The notes under the pieces: model-generated
Told to the model about the DNA's origin: nothing
What the model saw: only the letters and a program-made list of their open reading frames with translations
The model's database searches: none
Translations under genes and position numbers: made by a program
From: Archaeoglobus sp.
Lineage (GTDB): Archaea > Halobacteriota > Archaeoglobi > Archaeoglobales > Archaeoglobaceae
Length of the DNA: 64,000 nt
Assembly (NCBI GenBank): GCA_017656505.1
Contig: JACDNU010000001.1
Location: forward strand, 1 to 64,000
Direction: 5' to 3'
Shown here: in pieces, positions 18,755 to 28,923 of the stretch
Layout: each line of letters opens with the position of its first letter
Position numbering within the stretch: position 1 is the first letter of the stretch

Positions 18755-20074
18755 TCATGGACTCTTCATAAACTCCCTCAAAAAAATAGTGGCATAGCAG
18801 CCCTTCGGCAGGAAGAAATCGAATTTCACGCTATCTTCCTCGAAGTCGTACTTGAGGTGCGAGAATTCAAACGGAATTTCAGCTGTTCTGAAGCTGCCCG
18901 CTGAGGAAAACTCCTTATATTCATGTTTGAAATCTTCCAGCGAGATTCCATCTCTCTCCAGAAACTCTAGCTCCTTTTCCATCGCCCAGCTTTCATCCAG
19001 CGTGCTTTCATATCCCGGCAAGGGGAGGGCGAGCAAACACCTCTTTTTTGCCGCGAGAAATGCTATCCTCCGCTCGTTCAGATTCGCTTTTACCACATCA
19101 CCTTTAGGGAGGGGGACTCTCAAAGAATTTAACTCCTTGTAAGACACGAAATCAACCCAATCAGTATTTTCTAGTTCCCTTAAACTCCCGAACTCCTTTA
19201 TTCTCGCCGAAAGGGTGAGGTTGAAAATGTAAGATTGATAGGCATGTACGAACATGAGCTTGAGATTCTTAGGTAGGGTAAGCAAAGCTTTCTCCTCATC
19301 CAATCCCTCCTGAAGCTTTTGAAGTAGATTTCTTTCATATCTAAGGTGTTTCGGTAGCTCTCTTAGCCCAAGCTTTGCATCCCTGCTGTTCCAAAGTTCT
19401 TCTCTAATCTTCCTTACCTCTTCACTTTCAAGCTCGAATGGCTTCGCCACGTACGTCCAGAATGCTTCTTCATATTCTCTTCTTAGCAAATACCTCCCAA
19501 CTTCGTGAGTTATGTACCTTATACTCCCAAATCGCTGCAGGCCGAAGAAGTTAGGAATTCCCTTTTCCTCAAGTTCAGCCACTATCTTCTCTATTTTTTT
19601 CTTTATCTTATCGGAATTTTCATTTACTTCCGTTACTTCTGTTATCTTTATCTCGAAGAAATTTCCAACGAGATCTCCGAGCCTTAGCCCCCTTCTCGCC
19701 TTTCCAAGGATTTCAATTTCAGCATCCTTGATCTTTATATCCCTAAGCTTCTCAGTAAGATTCTCAGCTCTCTTTATCGAGTAGTGCTGAATAGTTTTGG
19801 CCCTCTTGTCCTTGGTTCCCGAATATTCGATTCTTTTTTGGCTTATTCCAAGCTTGTTCGAAAGTATTCTTGCGAAATTTATCGTGTCCCAGTTCGTTTT
19901 ATCCACTCTGATAATCAGATACGATCCATCCTCATGAAATTCTGGAAGTTCAACAACCTCTTCTACTCTGAAATAGGACGGCTCCGCCTTTAGGACTCCC
20001 CCAATTCCGGGTGTTTCTGTTATGTATTCCTCTATCCCAACTATTCCTTCCACGTAACGCATCCGAACTTTCAC
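18755..20074 (-). CDS. truD: tRNA pseudouridine synthase D
   Basis: RIEYSGTKDKRAKTIQHYSIK, PNFFGLQRFGSIR, FVHAYQSYIFNLTLS motifs. Confidence 0.93.
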   Translation of the reverse strand: MKVRMRYVEGIVGIEEYITETPGIGGVLKAEPSYFRVEEVVELPEFHEDGSYLIIRVDKTNWDTINFARILSNKLGISQKRIEYSGTKDKRAKTIQHYSIKRAENLTEKLRDIKIKDAEIEILGKARRGLRLGDLVGNFFEIKITEVTEVNENSDKIKKKIEKIVAELEEKGIPNFFGLQRFGSIRYITHEVGRYLLRREYEEAFWTYVAKPFELESEEVRKIREELWNSRDAKLGLRELPKHLRYERNLLQKLQEGLDEEKALLTLPKNLKLMFVHAYQSYIFNLTLSARIKEFGSLRELENTDWVDFVSYKELNSLRVPLPKGDVVKANLNERRIAFLAAKKRCLLALPLPGYESTLDESWAMEKELEFLERDGISLEDFKHEYKEFSSAGSFRTAEIPFEFSHLKYDFEEDSVKFDFFLPKGCYATIFLREFMKSP

Positions 20075-20697
20075 TCCTCGAGCTTTTCAACCATTTCAAG
20101 CCAGCGATAGCTGAATGGAGGGCCGAGGGCTATGTAGAGGTTTTTCAGGTCCTCCATTCTGCTCCGGAATTTTCTCTTTAACTCTTTCGGATTCACACCT
20201 TTCAGCTCAAGGTCTTTAATCGTTTCCTTCATCTCTTTCAGCATGTTGAAGTCTTCATGCATTCTGAGGAAGAGCCATTCAAGCGAAATCTCGCTCTGAG
20301 ACTCCAGAGACTCGAGATGCAATCGATATTTTGAGATCGCTGAAAGGAAGGAGAAAGCAGCATCTGGATTTTGAGAGAAGAGAGATACAGCCCTCCTTCC
20401 CACCTCGCTCCAGAACTTCTTTCTACCCTTTATGGTTCGATACGCTTCAACTATTCCTATCAGATGGCTTTTAACGCCAGGCTGCTGATAAGCGTTTTCA
20501 AGAGGATAGTAAATCTTCCTCTTACCTTTAACTTCAAAGGATACGAGCTTTCTTTCGATTAGATCCTTGAGGTGGTTGGAGAGGGCTGGAGCAGAGAGCT
20601 TTACCTTATCGAGCAAAGTTGAGAAGTCCATCTTCCTCTCTATCAAGGCCAAAAGAATTTTGTCGCTGTTTCGCGTGTAGGCTTCCTTCTGATACAT
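20071..20697 (-). CDS. winged-HTH (ArsR-like) transcriptional regulator
   Basis: N-terminal wHTH (ILLALIERKMDFSTLLDKVKLSAPALSNHLKDLIERKLVSFEVKGKRKIYYPL); ATGA overlap with truD. Confidence 0.8.
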   Translation of the reverse strand: MYQKEAYTRNSDKILLALIERKMDFSTLLDKVKLSAPALSNHLKDLIERKLVSFEVKGKRKIYYPLENAYQQPGVKSHLIGIVEAYRTIKGRKKFWSEVGRRAVSLFSQNPDAAFSFLSAISKYRLHLESLESQSEISLEWLFLRMHEDFNMLKEMKETIKDLELKGVNPKELKRKFRSRMEDLKNLYIALGPPFSYRWLEMVEKLEE

Positions 20698-20754
20698 AAC
20701 TCAATTAACTTTACCTTTCTTAAGAAATTTTCCATTAAGTTAGTAAATTGAGTT
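20698..20754. promoter_or_regulatory. nested inverted repeats, candidate operator upstream of the wHTH gene
   Basis: AACTCAATTAACTT (20698-20711) pairs with AAGTT-agta-AATTGAGTT (20737-20754), flanking perfect palindrome TTTCTTAAGAAA (20716-20727). Confidence 0.55.
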
Positions 20755-20780
20755 TAGTTGAGTATCGATTTCAGTACACC

Positions 20781-21983
20781 TCAATATATTTCATCCAGCC
20801 TTCTTTGAAGGGGTTTTCTCTGGATTTTAAAGAACCTTATTGCTGCCTTGGCAACTTCTTCGATGTTTTCCTTTGTCGTGTAAATTCCCATCATCCACGA
20901 ATCCCGCTCGGTCTGTTTTAAAGCTCTTACAAGAGGTGAGCATTCCTCCAGTTTAAGCTTTTCACCTCCGAAATCAACCACGGCAGAAACTTCCTTTGGG
21001 GGTTCTAGTGGTGGAATATCGACGATTATGTTTTCCTCATCCACTCCAGAAATGCTTGCCAATTCAATCTCTGCTCTTTCTTCCGTTAATCTCTCTATTT
21101 CGATTCCGATCCTGTCCCTGCCAACGTAAATTGCCCGTTTGAACAATCGCCTTTCCTCTATCCTCTGCATTATTTCCGCAGGATAGCCTCCCACATGCTT
21201 CAAAAACCACGATATTTCACAATCATCCATTCTAAGCAATTCCGATGGCTTAAGTTTACCATCCGATATCGCATGCTCCAGAGCTTTTTCATACATTTTT
21301 TTTGCTATTCTGCAGACGTGGTGGAAGTATACTGTCGGATACATCATGAATCTCGAAATAAGGAGGGATTCCGCCGCCCTCAAACCCTTTTCATCAATAA
21401 CAAGGGTTTCTCCCTCAAATTTAAGAGTTTCAATGAGTCTAGAGATGTCGAAAACACCGTAGGCAACGCCTGTGTAGTAGGAATCTCTTACAAGATAGTC
21501 CATTCTGTCGGCATCTATTTCTCCGTTAACGAGGTTGTATTTGCTTCTGCCCTTTACATGCATCGCAATCTTTTTCAAGCTCAGCCCAAGTTCATCGATT
21601 TTCTCCTCGATTTCAGAGCCTTTCAAATGCCTGTCAATATCCTCATGGCTTGTTTTAAGGTATTCTCTAACTATTCTGTCGCTCGAGTGGGAGAAGGGTG
21701 AATGGCAGATGTCATGAAGGAGGGATGCTGCGAGAAGCTCCATTTTTACGCTTTCATCGGCCTCAAGTCCGTCAATTAGCTTCGATGTTATAAAGTAAGT
21801 GCCCAGACTGTGTTCAAATCGCGTGTGGTTCGCTCCAGGATAAACGAGGTTTGCAAAACCAAGCTGCTTCACCCTCCTAAGCCTCTGAAACTGGGGCGTG
21901 TCGATAAAGTTTATAACCCAGCCGGGAAGCTTGATTACTCCGTGAACCGAGTCTTGAATTGTTCTTGAGATCTCCACAACCAA
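20781..21983 (-). CDS. HD-domain phosphohydrolase (dNTPase-like)
   Basis: HTRFEHSLGTYFI, LLHDICHSPFSHSSD, NGEIDADRMDYLVRDSYYTGV motifs. Confidence 0.9.
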   Translation of the reverse strand: MVVEISRTIQDSVHGVIKLPGWVINFIDTPQFQRLRRVKQLGFANLVYPGANHTRFEHSLGTYFITSKLIDGLEADESVKMELLAASLLHDICHSPFSHSSDRIVREYLKTSHEDIDRHLKGSEIEEKIDELGLSLKKIAMHVKGRSKYNLVNGEIDADRMDYLVRDSYYTGVAYGVFDISRLIETLKFEGETLVIDEKGLRAAESLLISRFMMYPTVYFHHVCRIAKKMYEKALEHAISDGKLKPSELLRMDDCEISWFLKHVGGYPAEIMQRIEERRLFKRAIYVGRDRIGIEIERLTEERAEIELASISGVDEENIIVDIPPLEPPKEVSAVVDFGGEKLKLEECSPLVRALKQTERDSWMMGIYTTKENIEEVAKAAIRFFKIQRKPLQRRLDEIY

Positions 21984-22106
21984 TTTTCTTCCCCCAACTT
22001 TATAAGGCTTCTTGAATTTAAAATTATCTCTTGAGATAAAAATTTCTGAATAAAAGTCAGGTTAAATTTATATACTCTGAAAAATTTTATATTTAGAGGA
22101 AAAAAT

Positions 22107-22916
22107 ATGAATTTGGGCGAAACAATACCCTATACGACCGTAACTCTGCTACAGGTTATTACAGCCATCGTAATACTTGTGGTGGGCTGGATTCTGGCAA
22201 AGATTGTCTTGGCTGTTTTCAGGAAGAGTTTGAAGAAAACAAAACTTCCAGAGCTGGTAATCGAATTGCTCAGTCGATTGTTTTCGATTCTTCTTTACGT
22301 GATGATAATCCTGCTTGCCGTCAGCGCACTTGGAATCTCTACTGGCTCGGTTGTTATCGGGCTTTCGGCAGTCATAGGCCTCATCTTAGGCTTCGGTCTG
22401 CAGGATTCACTAACGAACCTTGCCGCTGGAATATGGATTGCCGCTTTAAGGCCCTTTGACAAGGGAGAAGTTGTGAAGCTGAGCGGGCACAGCGGAAGGG
22501 TTGAGGGAATCGGAATCATGGTAACGGAGCTTCTAACCCCCGATAACGTGCTCATCACCCTGCCCAACAAGATCGTTTGGGGAAGTCCAGTCGTGAACTA
22601 CACAAGGATGTCCCAACGAAGGGTTGATGTTGACGTTGGCGTTGCATATGGGACGGATTTAGGAAAGGCCATTGAGATCGCGATGGATGTTATGAGAAAT
22701 CATTCCTTGATTTTGGAAGACCCTGCTCCGGCAGTTGTTGTCACAGGGTTGGGCGACTCAGCAATAAACCTTCAGCTCAGAGCCTGGACAAACACCGAGA
22801 ACTACTGGGCTGTAAAGGGAGATCTGACAACAGGAATCTACGAGGCATATAGAAAGGAGAACATAGAAATTCCATTCCCGCAGATGGATGTGCATGTGAA
22901 AGAGATGCCAAAATAA
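22107..22916 (+). CDS. MscS-family small-conductance mechanosensitive channel
   Basis: TM3-like GLSAVIGLILGFGLQDSLTNLAAGIWI then beta domain (TLPNKIVWGSPVVNYTR). Confidence 0.92.
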   Translation: MNLGETIPYTTVTLLQVITAIVILVVGWILAKIVLAVFRKSLKKTKLPELVIELLSRLFSILLYVMIILLAVSALGISTGSVVIGLSAVIGLILGFGLQDSLTNLAAGIWIAALRPFDKGEVVKLSGHSGRVEGIGIMVTELLTPDNVLITLPNKIVWGSPVVNYTRMSQRRVDVDVGVAYGTDLGKAIEIAMDVMRNHSLILEDPAPAVVVTGLGDSAINLQLRAWTNTENYWAVKGDLTTGIYEAYRKENIEIPFPQMDVHVKEMPK

Positions 22917-23013
22917 TCTCTTTTTTATTATTTTTAACTATCCTAATTTTAGCCGCTTGAGTTGATTGCTCATGAGAAAGATTTTTTAAACCCCCATTCG
23001 AATTTCCTTCATC

Positions 23014-23102
23014 GGGGCGGTAGGGTAGCCTGGTTATCCTTCCGGCTTTGGGAGCCAAGGCCAGAAAAGCCGGCGACCGGAGTTCAAATCTCCGCCGCCC
23101 CA
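23014..23102 (+). tRNA. tRNA-Pro (anticodon TGG) with a 15-nt intron at 37/38 (23053..23067)
   Basis: Acceptor GGGGCGG/CCGCCCC, T arm CGGAGTTCAAATCTCCG, anticodon stem CCGGC/GCCGG, loop TTTGGG|intron|A; BHB TTTG-GGA / CAGA-AAA. Confidence 0.88.
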
Positions 23103-23188
23103 TCTGGTTATGATCGATTAAACGTTCTTGATCTAAACGATAAATCCAAGATCAAAGATTTTAAAATTCTCAAAGCCAACGAAGTCTG

Positions 23189-23770
23189 ATGGAATCTGGC
23201 AAAAGTATAGATATCAAAAATACCAAGAATACCAAGAACATAACTAATATAACCATTAACATCCAGCCGATTGGGTATGTAAACAGAAAGATACTCGAAT
23301 TCCTAAAAGAGAAGCTTAGGCATTTTTTCGGAGATTCAGAAATTCTAAGGCCGGTTGAGATAAACAGATTCTGTTTTGACTCTCTTAGAAAGAAATACAT
23401 TTCCACATGCCTTTTAAAAAGCTATCCAGTGGCCGAGATAACTCTGTTCGTTACCGAGCACGATTTATTCGCAGATCGACTCAACTTCGTTTTTGGAGAG
23501 GCTGAGCTTGGAGGAAAGAGAGCGATAATATCCCTTTATCGCTTGAGGCCAGAGTTTTATGGGATGAAAGATGGAGAGCTTTTCAGAGAAAGAGCTATTA
23601 AAGAGGCAATGCATGAACTAGGTCACGTTTTCGGTCTGATGCATTGCAGAAATCCCAGTTGCGTGATGTACTTTTCGAATTCCATTCTGGACACGGACAG
23701 AAAAAGCTGGAAGTACTGTGAACTTTGTCTTGCAAAACTGAAATCGAGAGGGATTAAACTGAATCTTTGA
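23189..23770 (+). CDS. archaemetzincin-type zinc metalloprotease
   Basis: HELGHVFGLMHCRNPSCVMYFSNSILDTDRKSWKYCELC signature. Confidence 0.92.
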   Translation: MESGKSIDIKNTKNTKNITNITINIQPIGYVNRKILEFLKEKLRHFFGDSEILRPVEINRFCFDSLRKKYISTCLLKSYPVAEITLFVTEHDLFADRLNFVFGEAELGGKRAIISLYRLRPEFYGMKDGELFRERAIKEAMHELGHVFGLMHCRNPSCVMYFSNSILDTDRKSWKYCELCLAKLKSRGIKLNL

Positions 23771-23848
23771 TTTTTATCGGAATTAAATGGTATCTCGGCC
23801 CGTAAAATTTTCTGGATCAATAAGAAAATCAATCAAAATAATCAAAAA

Positions 23849-24994
23849 TTAATCAAAAGCACATTTGGCTATCCCACTACTGTATAGGCATTCTCCACAC
23901 GAAGGAGAATTCACATAGCAATCTTGGTTGTTCTCTACATACCAACACCCATTCACATGAGGGCAATCCGCACACCAGGGGAAAGTTGACATATCCTTTC
24001 TTCTTCTCTCAAACTCAGCCAATGCTGAGACAACTTCATCGTAATCCTGGCGATTCAGATCTCCCACAATGAATTCCCCTACTTTTCTGTAATGCCCATT
24101 AACGAATTCAAAATGGGTTCGAGAGAAAGGCATGCAGCTGGAGACCTTTCCATCCGCTCTTACAAAAATTGAATCCTCGTAAGGGCAAGTCCTTTGCTTA
24201 GCATCCCCAAAAAAGTTTGGAGCGTCAACCTTAACACCCCTTTCTTTTCCCATCTCTTTCAGTTTCTCGACTTTCTTTTCCGCTGCCATAGCTTTCTGAA
24301 CTCTCTTAGCCGATTCGAGGATATACAGAAGGTTGATGAGATAGCCTTCTCTTTCAGCTCTCCTATGGATTTCTTTATACTTCTCAAGAAACTTGCCTTT
24401 TCCTTTGGAGTAATCGTGAATCACCTTAACTATAAAATCCTCATCAACCTCGGCAAGTTCAAGAAGCTTTTTACTCGCCTCAAAATAGACTGTTTTCTCG
24501 TAAACTTCTTTTTTCGGGGCAACAACGTTTGTAAGCTTCAGATCAATGCCAAAATCTGCTGCCAAGTTTAACAAGTTCTCCAAGGTTCCAAGACTATCTT
24601 CCGTAACAACAGCCTCTATGAACGCTTTCTCACCAACTTTTTTGAGATTATTAACTATTTTTTCGGCATTCGAGCCCCTTCTGACTTTCGAAAGATAATT
24701 TTGATCGATTGAATCCAGCGAGAATCCTATTCTGTCCGCTACCTCAGCAATCCCGCTTACATCGTTTATGCCGTTAGTGCTGAGAACCACTCTCCCCCCA
24801 AGCTTCTCGGCAATCCTTCTCAAATTTTTATTGAGCAAAGGCTCTCCGTAGCCATAGAGAACGTATTTCCTATCGCATCCGGCAAGCTTCTCCACCACTT
24901 CCTCGCTGATGTTCATAGGCCTTATGGCATTCCCATTCCTAAAGCAGTAGCTGCAGTTAAGATTGCAGGCAGTCGTTACCTCCAGTTGAATCAT
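23849..24994 (-). CDS. radical SAM protein with C-terminal Cys-rich (SPASM/Twitch-like) region
   Basis: TACNLNCSYCF CX3CX2C motif; C-terminal CADCPHVNGCWYVENNQDCYVNSPSCGEC. Confidence 0.85.
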   Translation of the reverse strand: MIQLEVTTACNLNCSYCFRNGNAIRPMNISEEVVEKLAGCDRKYVLYGYGEPLLNKNLRRIAEKLGGRVVLSTNGINDVSGIAEVADRIGFSLDSIDQNYLSKVRRGSNAEKIVNNLKKVGEKAFIEAVVTEDSLGTLENLLNLAADFGIDLKLTNVVAPKKEVYEKTVYFEASKKLLELAEVDEDFIVKVIHDYSKGKGKFLEKYKEIHRRAEREGYLINLLYILESAKRVQKAMAAEKKVEKLKEMGKERGVKVDAPNFFGDAKQRTCPYEDSIFVRADGKVSSCMPFSRTHFEFVNGHYRKVGEFIVGDLNRQDYDEVVSALAEFERRRKDMSTFPWCADCPHVNGCWYVENNQDCYVNSPSCGECLYSSGIAKCAFD

Positions 24995-25163
24995 TGGATT
25001 GCTTAGGACACCAAAGCATTTAATCCCTCCCCCTAAAATTTTGGTAAGTACATAGGAACATGATCCAACAGAATCTAAATGAAACTAAAACGAAATAAAA
25101 CGGAAAAAAGCGAGATCCCAAAACACCAGAACATTTATTTTCAGTGAGATATATGGCCTCAAG

Positions 25164-25721
25164 ATGCTTGAACTCATTGCCAGACTGATGGCCCTAGGAG
25201 CGGATTTAAGCTCAAAAACAGCCATTAAAAAAGCGTTAGCTTTTATTGGAGAGGATGCTGATGAGCTCGTTGATCAAATATACGTCTCGATAAAGAATAA
25301 TGCTTTAAAATCAGACTTCGCAAGGACCCCCGTTGCTGAAAGGGCTCTCTTCCTCCCCCAATGCTTGAGAGATCCTGAAAATTGTAAGGCCAAGCTTACT
25401 GAAATCGGCTACATCTGCGAGAGATGTGGAAGCTGCTCAATTTCAGAGATAATCGAAGATGCAGAACGCCTCGGGTACAAACACATCTATATCGTTCCCG
25501 GAGGGAGCATGGTTATCAAGATTCTGAAGAACAATAGTGGTATTAAAGCTGCTCTCGGCGTTGCATGCTATCCGGAGTTGAGTGAGGCAATTGAGAGGCT
25601 TTCAACCGTTGGATTTCACACCCTTGCAGTCCCCTTGCTCAAAACAGGCTGCGTGAATACGGAGGTTGATGTTTGGAAGGTGAAACAGCTTCTTAGATTG
25701 GGCTTGGGGAATGAGGGGTGA
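25164..25721 (+). CDS. DUF116 family protein
   Basis: LFLPQCLRDPENCKAKLTEIGYICERCGSCSISEI...VPGGSMVIKI Cys-rich pattern. Confidence 0.8.
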   Translation: MLELIARLMALGADLSSKTAIKKALAFIGEDADELVDQIYVSIKNNALKSDFARTPVAERALFLPQCLRDPENCKAKLTEIGYICERCGSCSISEIIEDAERLGYKHIYIVPGGSMVIKILKNNSGIKAALGVACYPELSEAIERLSTVGFHTLAVPLLKTGCVNTEVDVWKVKQLLRLGLGNEG

Positions 25722-26418
25722 AATTCTCAATTTCTGGGTTGTTAACACTACATGGTGCAGCAGAAAGGTTTTAGACTGGATTGGGGATTGGGCAGATACA
25801 ATAAATGCGATCTTTCTGGATCTTCCACGGGACTTTGAATCTTTTTTCAGGAAAAGAAGCAGACTTGAAGCATTGAAGGAGAAGCTTGATGCAAAGCTCA
25901 GCCAACAATTAAACTCTCTATCGCCTTTGGTTAATTTTGCAATGGATGAGGAGGTAGAAATCTACTGCTACAAGGACAGTCTCCATTCAATTTCAGAGAA
26001 CTCTACTTCTTTTGAAATACTGACTCTTGTTTTAAAGGCTAGATTGGGCAAAATTGATCTCGATGAGTGGAGGAAAACGATACTCACAGATATCGAGGAT
26101 TCATTTGAGTTTGCTGAATATGAGGCCAACTATATCGTGGAAAGGGCTGGAAGAAAGAACGTATGCATAAACCTCAATGATGAGATAGAGAAAGCTCTTA
26201 CAGATTTTAACTTTAATGTTAAGAGGGTCCAGCTTTACAGCTTCAACAGACCAATAGACAAAATCTATTCTCTTATTAGGGAGGAGTTAAATGAGAATAT
26301 AAGAAAAGACGCAGAGCTGATGGATCTAATAAAAAAGCACGTGAGGTTTATAGACGACGTAATCGAGAAGGGATACGAAGAGGCATGCAGGATCTGGGAA
26401 ATACGAGATCTGAGTTGA
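25711..26418 (+). CDS. uncharacterised protein overlapping the DUF116 gene
   Basis: 235-aa ORF, 11-nt overlap with upstream CDS, coding-like composition; family not recognised. Confidence 0.7.
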   Translation: MRGEILNFWVVNTTWCSRKVLDWIGDWADTINAIFLDLPRDFESFFRKRSRLEALKEKLDAKLSQQLNSLSPLVNFAMDEEVEIYCYKDSLHSISENSTSFEILTLVLKARLGKIDLDEWRKTILTDIEDSFEFAEYEANYIVERAGRKNVCINLNDEIEKALTDFNFNVKRVQLYSFNRPIDKIYSLIREELNENIRKDAELMDLIKKHVRFIDDVIEKGYEEACRIWEIRDLS

Positions 26419-26498
26419 GTCAACTGAATTTTAAAAACAGAGCTTCCAAAATGGACTTCAGAAAAAATAAAATAAAAGGCTAGGGAGGTTGCCTTAGG

Positions 26499-28160
26499 TT
26501 AGTACATACCTCCCATTCCGCCCATTCCGCCCATTCCGCCCATGCCTTCTTCGCCGCCGCCTTTCTCCTCTTCCTTGCTCAGACCTTTGGCAGCAATGAC
26601 GTCGTCTATTCTCAGGATCATCACCGCAACTTCTGTTGCTGAGGCTATTGCCTGAGTTTTCACCCTGAGGGGTTCGATGACGCCCGCTTCCTTCATGTCA
26701 ATTATTTTGCCTGTCTCAACATCAACGCCGGCATCCTTCTCTCCCTTCTCATGGGCGCTCTTGAGCTCTACAAGCACATCGATCGGATCGATTCCAGCGT
26801 TTTCTGCGAGAGTTCTCGGTATGATCTCGAGAGCGGTTGCGAAAGCCTCCACAGCTAGCTGCTCTCTTCCGCCGAGGGTTGGAGCCCATTCTCTAAGCTT
26901 CAGTGATATCTCGATTTCCGGAGCTCCTCCACCAGCCACAACCTTACCATCCTCTAGAGCGCATTCAACAACCCTTATCGCATCCTCAACGCCTCTTGCA
27001 ACCTCATCGACGACATGCTCGGTTCCGCCTCTAATCAGCACTGTTACAGCCTTCGGATTCTTGCAGCCCGTGATGAACACCATCTTCTCATCGCCGATCT
27101 TTCTCTCCTCAACGAGGGCAGCATAGCCAAGGTCCTCGGGCTTCACCTCTCTGAGCTCGGTATGCACTTTTGCTCCCGTTGCCTTCGACAGCTTTTCGAT
27201 GTCGCTCTTCTTCACTCTCCTCACAGCCAGCACTCCAGCCTTTGCGAGGTAATATTGCGCGAGATCATCGATTCCTTTCTGGCATATCACAACATTTGCC
27301 CCAGCGTTTAGAATCTTGTCAACCATCTCCTTCAGCATCTTCTCTTCCTGCTCGACAAACTTCTGAAGCATTTCTGGATCTGTGATCCTTATCTTTGCAT
27401 CGGTCTCAGTTTCTTTGACTTCAAGAGCACTGTCAAGCAGCAGGATTTTTGCATCCTTGACTTTCTTGGGCATTGATGGATGTACAACCTCTTTGTCAAG
27501 AACCACACCGTCAATCAGTTCGGTCTCATCGATACTTCCGCCCTGTCTCTTCTCGATTTTAACGTATTCTGAATCGACCTCTATCTTTCCATTAACCTCT
27601 TCAGCTACGCTTTTCACCGCCTTTACAGCGATCTCGGCGAGTCTATCAATTGCAACCTCTGCACCTTTGCCTGTCATGGCCGTCATTGCTATTTTCTTGA
27701 GAATGTCCTCATCATCTGGGCTTATCGGGATTGCGAGCTCGTTGAGGATCTCAATTGCCTTGTCAGCTGCAAGCCTATAACCGTTTGAGACTATGGCTGG
27801 ATGAATTTCCTGCTCTAGCAGCTCTTCAGCCCTCTTAAGAAATTCTCCTGCAAGAACGACTGCTGTAGTTGTTCCATCTCCCACTTCGTTGTCCTGGGTT
27901 TTTGCAACCTCAATAACCATTTTAGCAGCAGGATGCTCAACATCTATTTCTTTCAGAATCGTAACACCATCGTTCGTTATTACAACATCTCCAAGGCTGT
28001 CTACAAGCATCTTGTCCATTCCTCTTGGCCCAAGGGTGCTTCTCACAGATTCAGCTATGACCCTTGCAGCCATAATATTCAGCCTCTGGGCATCTCTTCC
28101 CCTCGTTCTCTCCGTTCCTTCCTTCAATATCAAAACAGGTTGTCCCTGTAACGTTGCCAT
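26499..28160 (-). CDS. thermosome subunit (group II chaperonin)
   Basis: [38 protein letters not shown]-terminal GGM repeats. Confidence 0.97.
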   Translation of the reverse strand: MATLQGQPVLILKEGTERTRGRDAQRLNIMAARVIAESVRSTLGPRGMDKMLVDSLGDVVITNDGVTILKEIDVEHPAAKMVIEVAKTQDNEVGDGTTTAVVLAGEFLKRAEELLEQEIHPAIVSNGYRLAADKAIEILNELAIPISPDDEDILKKIAMTAMTGKGAEVAIDRLAEIAVKAVKSVAEEVNGKIEVDSEYVKIEKRQGGSIDETELIDGVVLDKEVVHPSMPKKVKDAKILLLDSALEVKETETDAKIRITDPEMLQKFVEQEEKMLKEMVDKILNAGANVVICQKGIDDLAQYYLAKAGVLAVRRVKKSDIEKLSKATGAKVHTELREVKPEDLGYAALVEERKIGDEKMVFITGCKNPKAVTVLIRGGTEHVVDEVARGVEDAIRVVECALEDGKVVAGGGAPEIEISLKLREWAPTLGGREQLAVEAFATALEIIPRTLAENAGIDPIDVLVELKSAHEKGEKDAGVDVETGKIIDMKEAGVIEPLRVKTQAIASATEVAVMILRIDDVIAAKGLSKEEEKGGGEEGMGGMGGMGGMGGMY

Positions 28161-28232
28161 TCATATCACCTCCAATTTAATGAGCAAATTTTTATGGGTT
28201 TGTTGTTCTATATAAGTTTTACGCTAGGAACA

Positions 28233-28880
28233 CTAAACTAGAATACCCACAAAAGATAATACGGTAAACAAAACTATAGCTACAGGTAACGTCAGAAGGA
28301 AAGGAAGCAAGGCTCCAATCACATACTTTTCTCTTTTATTCTGTGTTCCTGTGAAGTTTATGAGCTGCATTGGTAAAAGAAAAACCGCCGCGTAGACAAC
28401 CACCACCAAGGGAAAAGCAATCAGAATATCAACCGGATTTAAGTTCTTCCCAATAAATTCGTAAAACACACCCGTGAAGCTGGCTATTAACAAAGCTTCA
28501 TCCTCTGAAAAAAGGTACTTTCTCGAGAGGAGTAGAAACCACGTTGAAAACCAAACCGTCCACATCACCGAGACGAGAATTAAATCAATCCAGAGTACGG
28601 GATGTGCTGTCCTGTTTCCCAGAATATAGCAGTATGTTTCTTCAACCATCGTAACTGCAATCGCTAGAAGAAGAAAGCTGCGATAGTTTCTTATACCTTT
28701 ATTAAGGAAAAACCGCCGGATAGTCTCCCTATATCTAAACAGGATTCCACCATAACCGATGCCGTACGTAACGGCAAAAGCAACAACCCTCCACTCTCCT
28801 GCAATGAACAAAATGATGCAGGAGAACAAAAACCAGATCAATACTGTTCCCCAAACTAATTTGATGTTCTTGTCGTTCAT
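28233..28880 (-). CDS. polytopic membrane protein of unknown function
   Basis: Multiple TM segments; family not recognised; start estimated at an internal Met. Confidence 0.6.
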   Translation of the reverse strand: MNDKNIKLVWGTVLIWFLFSCIILFIAGEWRVVAFAVTYGIGYGGILFRYRETIRRFFLNKGIRNYRSFLLLAIAVTMVEETYCYILGNRTAHPVLWIDLILVSVMWTVWFSTWFLLLSRKYLFSEDEALLIASFTGVFYEFIGKNLNPVDILIAFPLVVVVYAAVFLLPMQLINFTGTQNKREKYVIGALLPFLLTLPVAIVLFTVLSFVGILV

Positions 28881-28923
28881 CTTTGCAATTCGATAGGGAT
28901 TACATTGCGATTGCACTTTCCGA

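Noticed and set aside
22777-23103. 108-aa minus ORF across the mscS end and tRNA-Pro
   Set aside because: Contains tRNA-antisense translation (GRRRFELRSPAF...), a known artefact.
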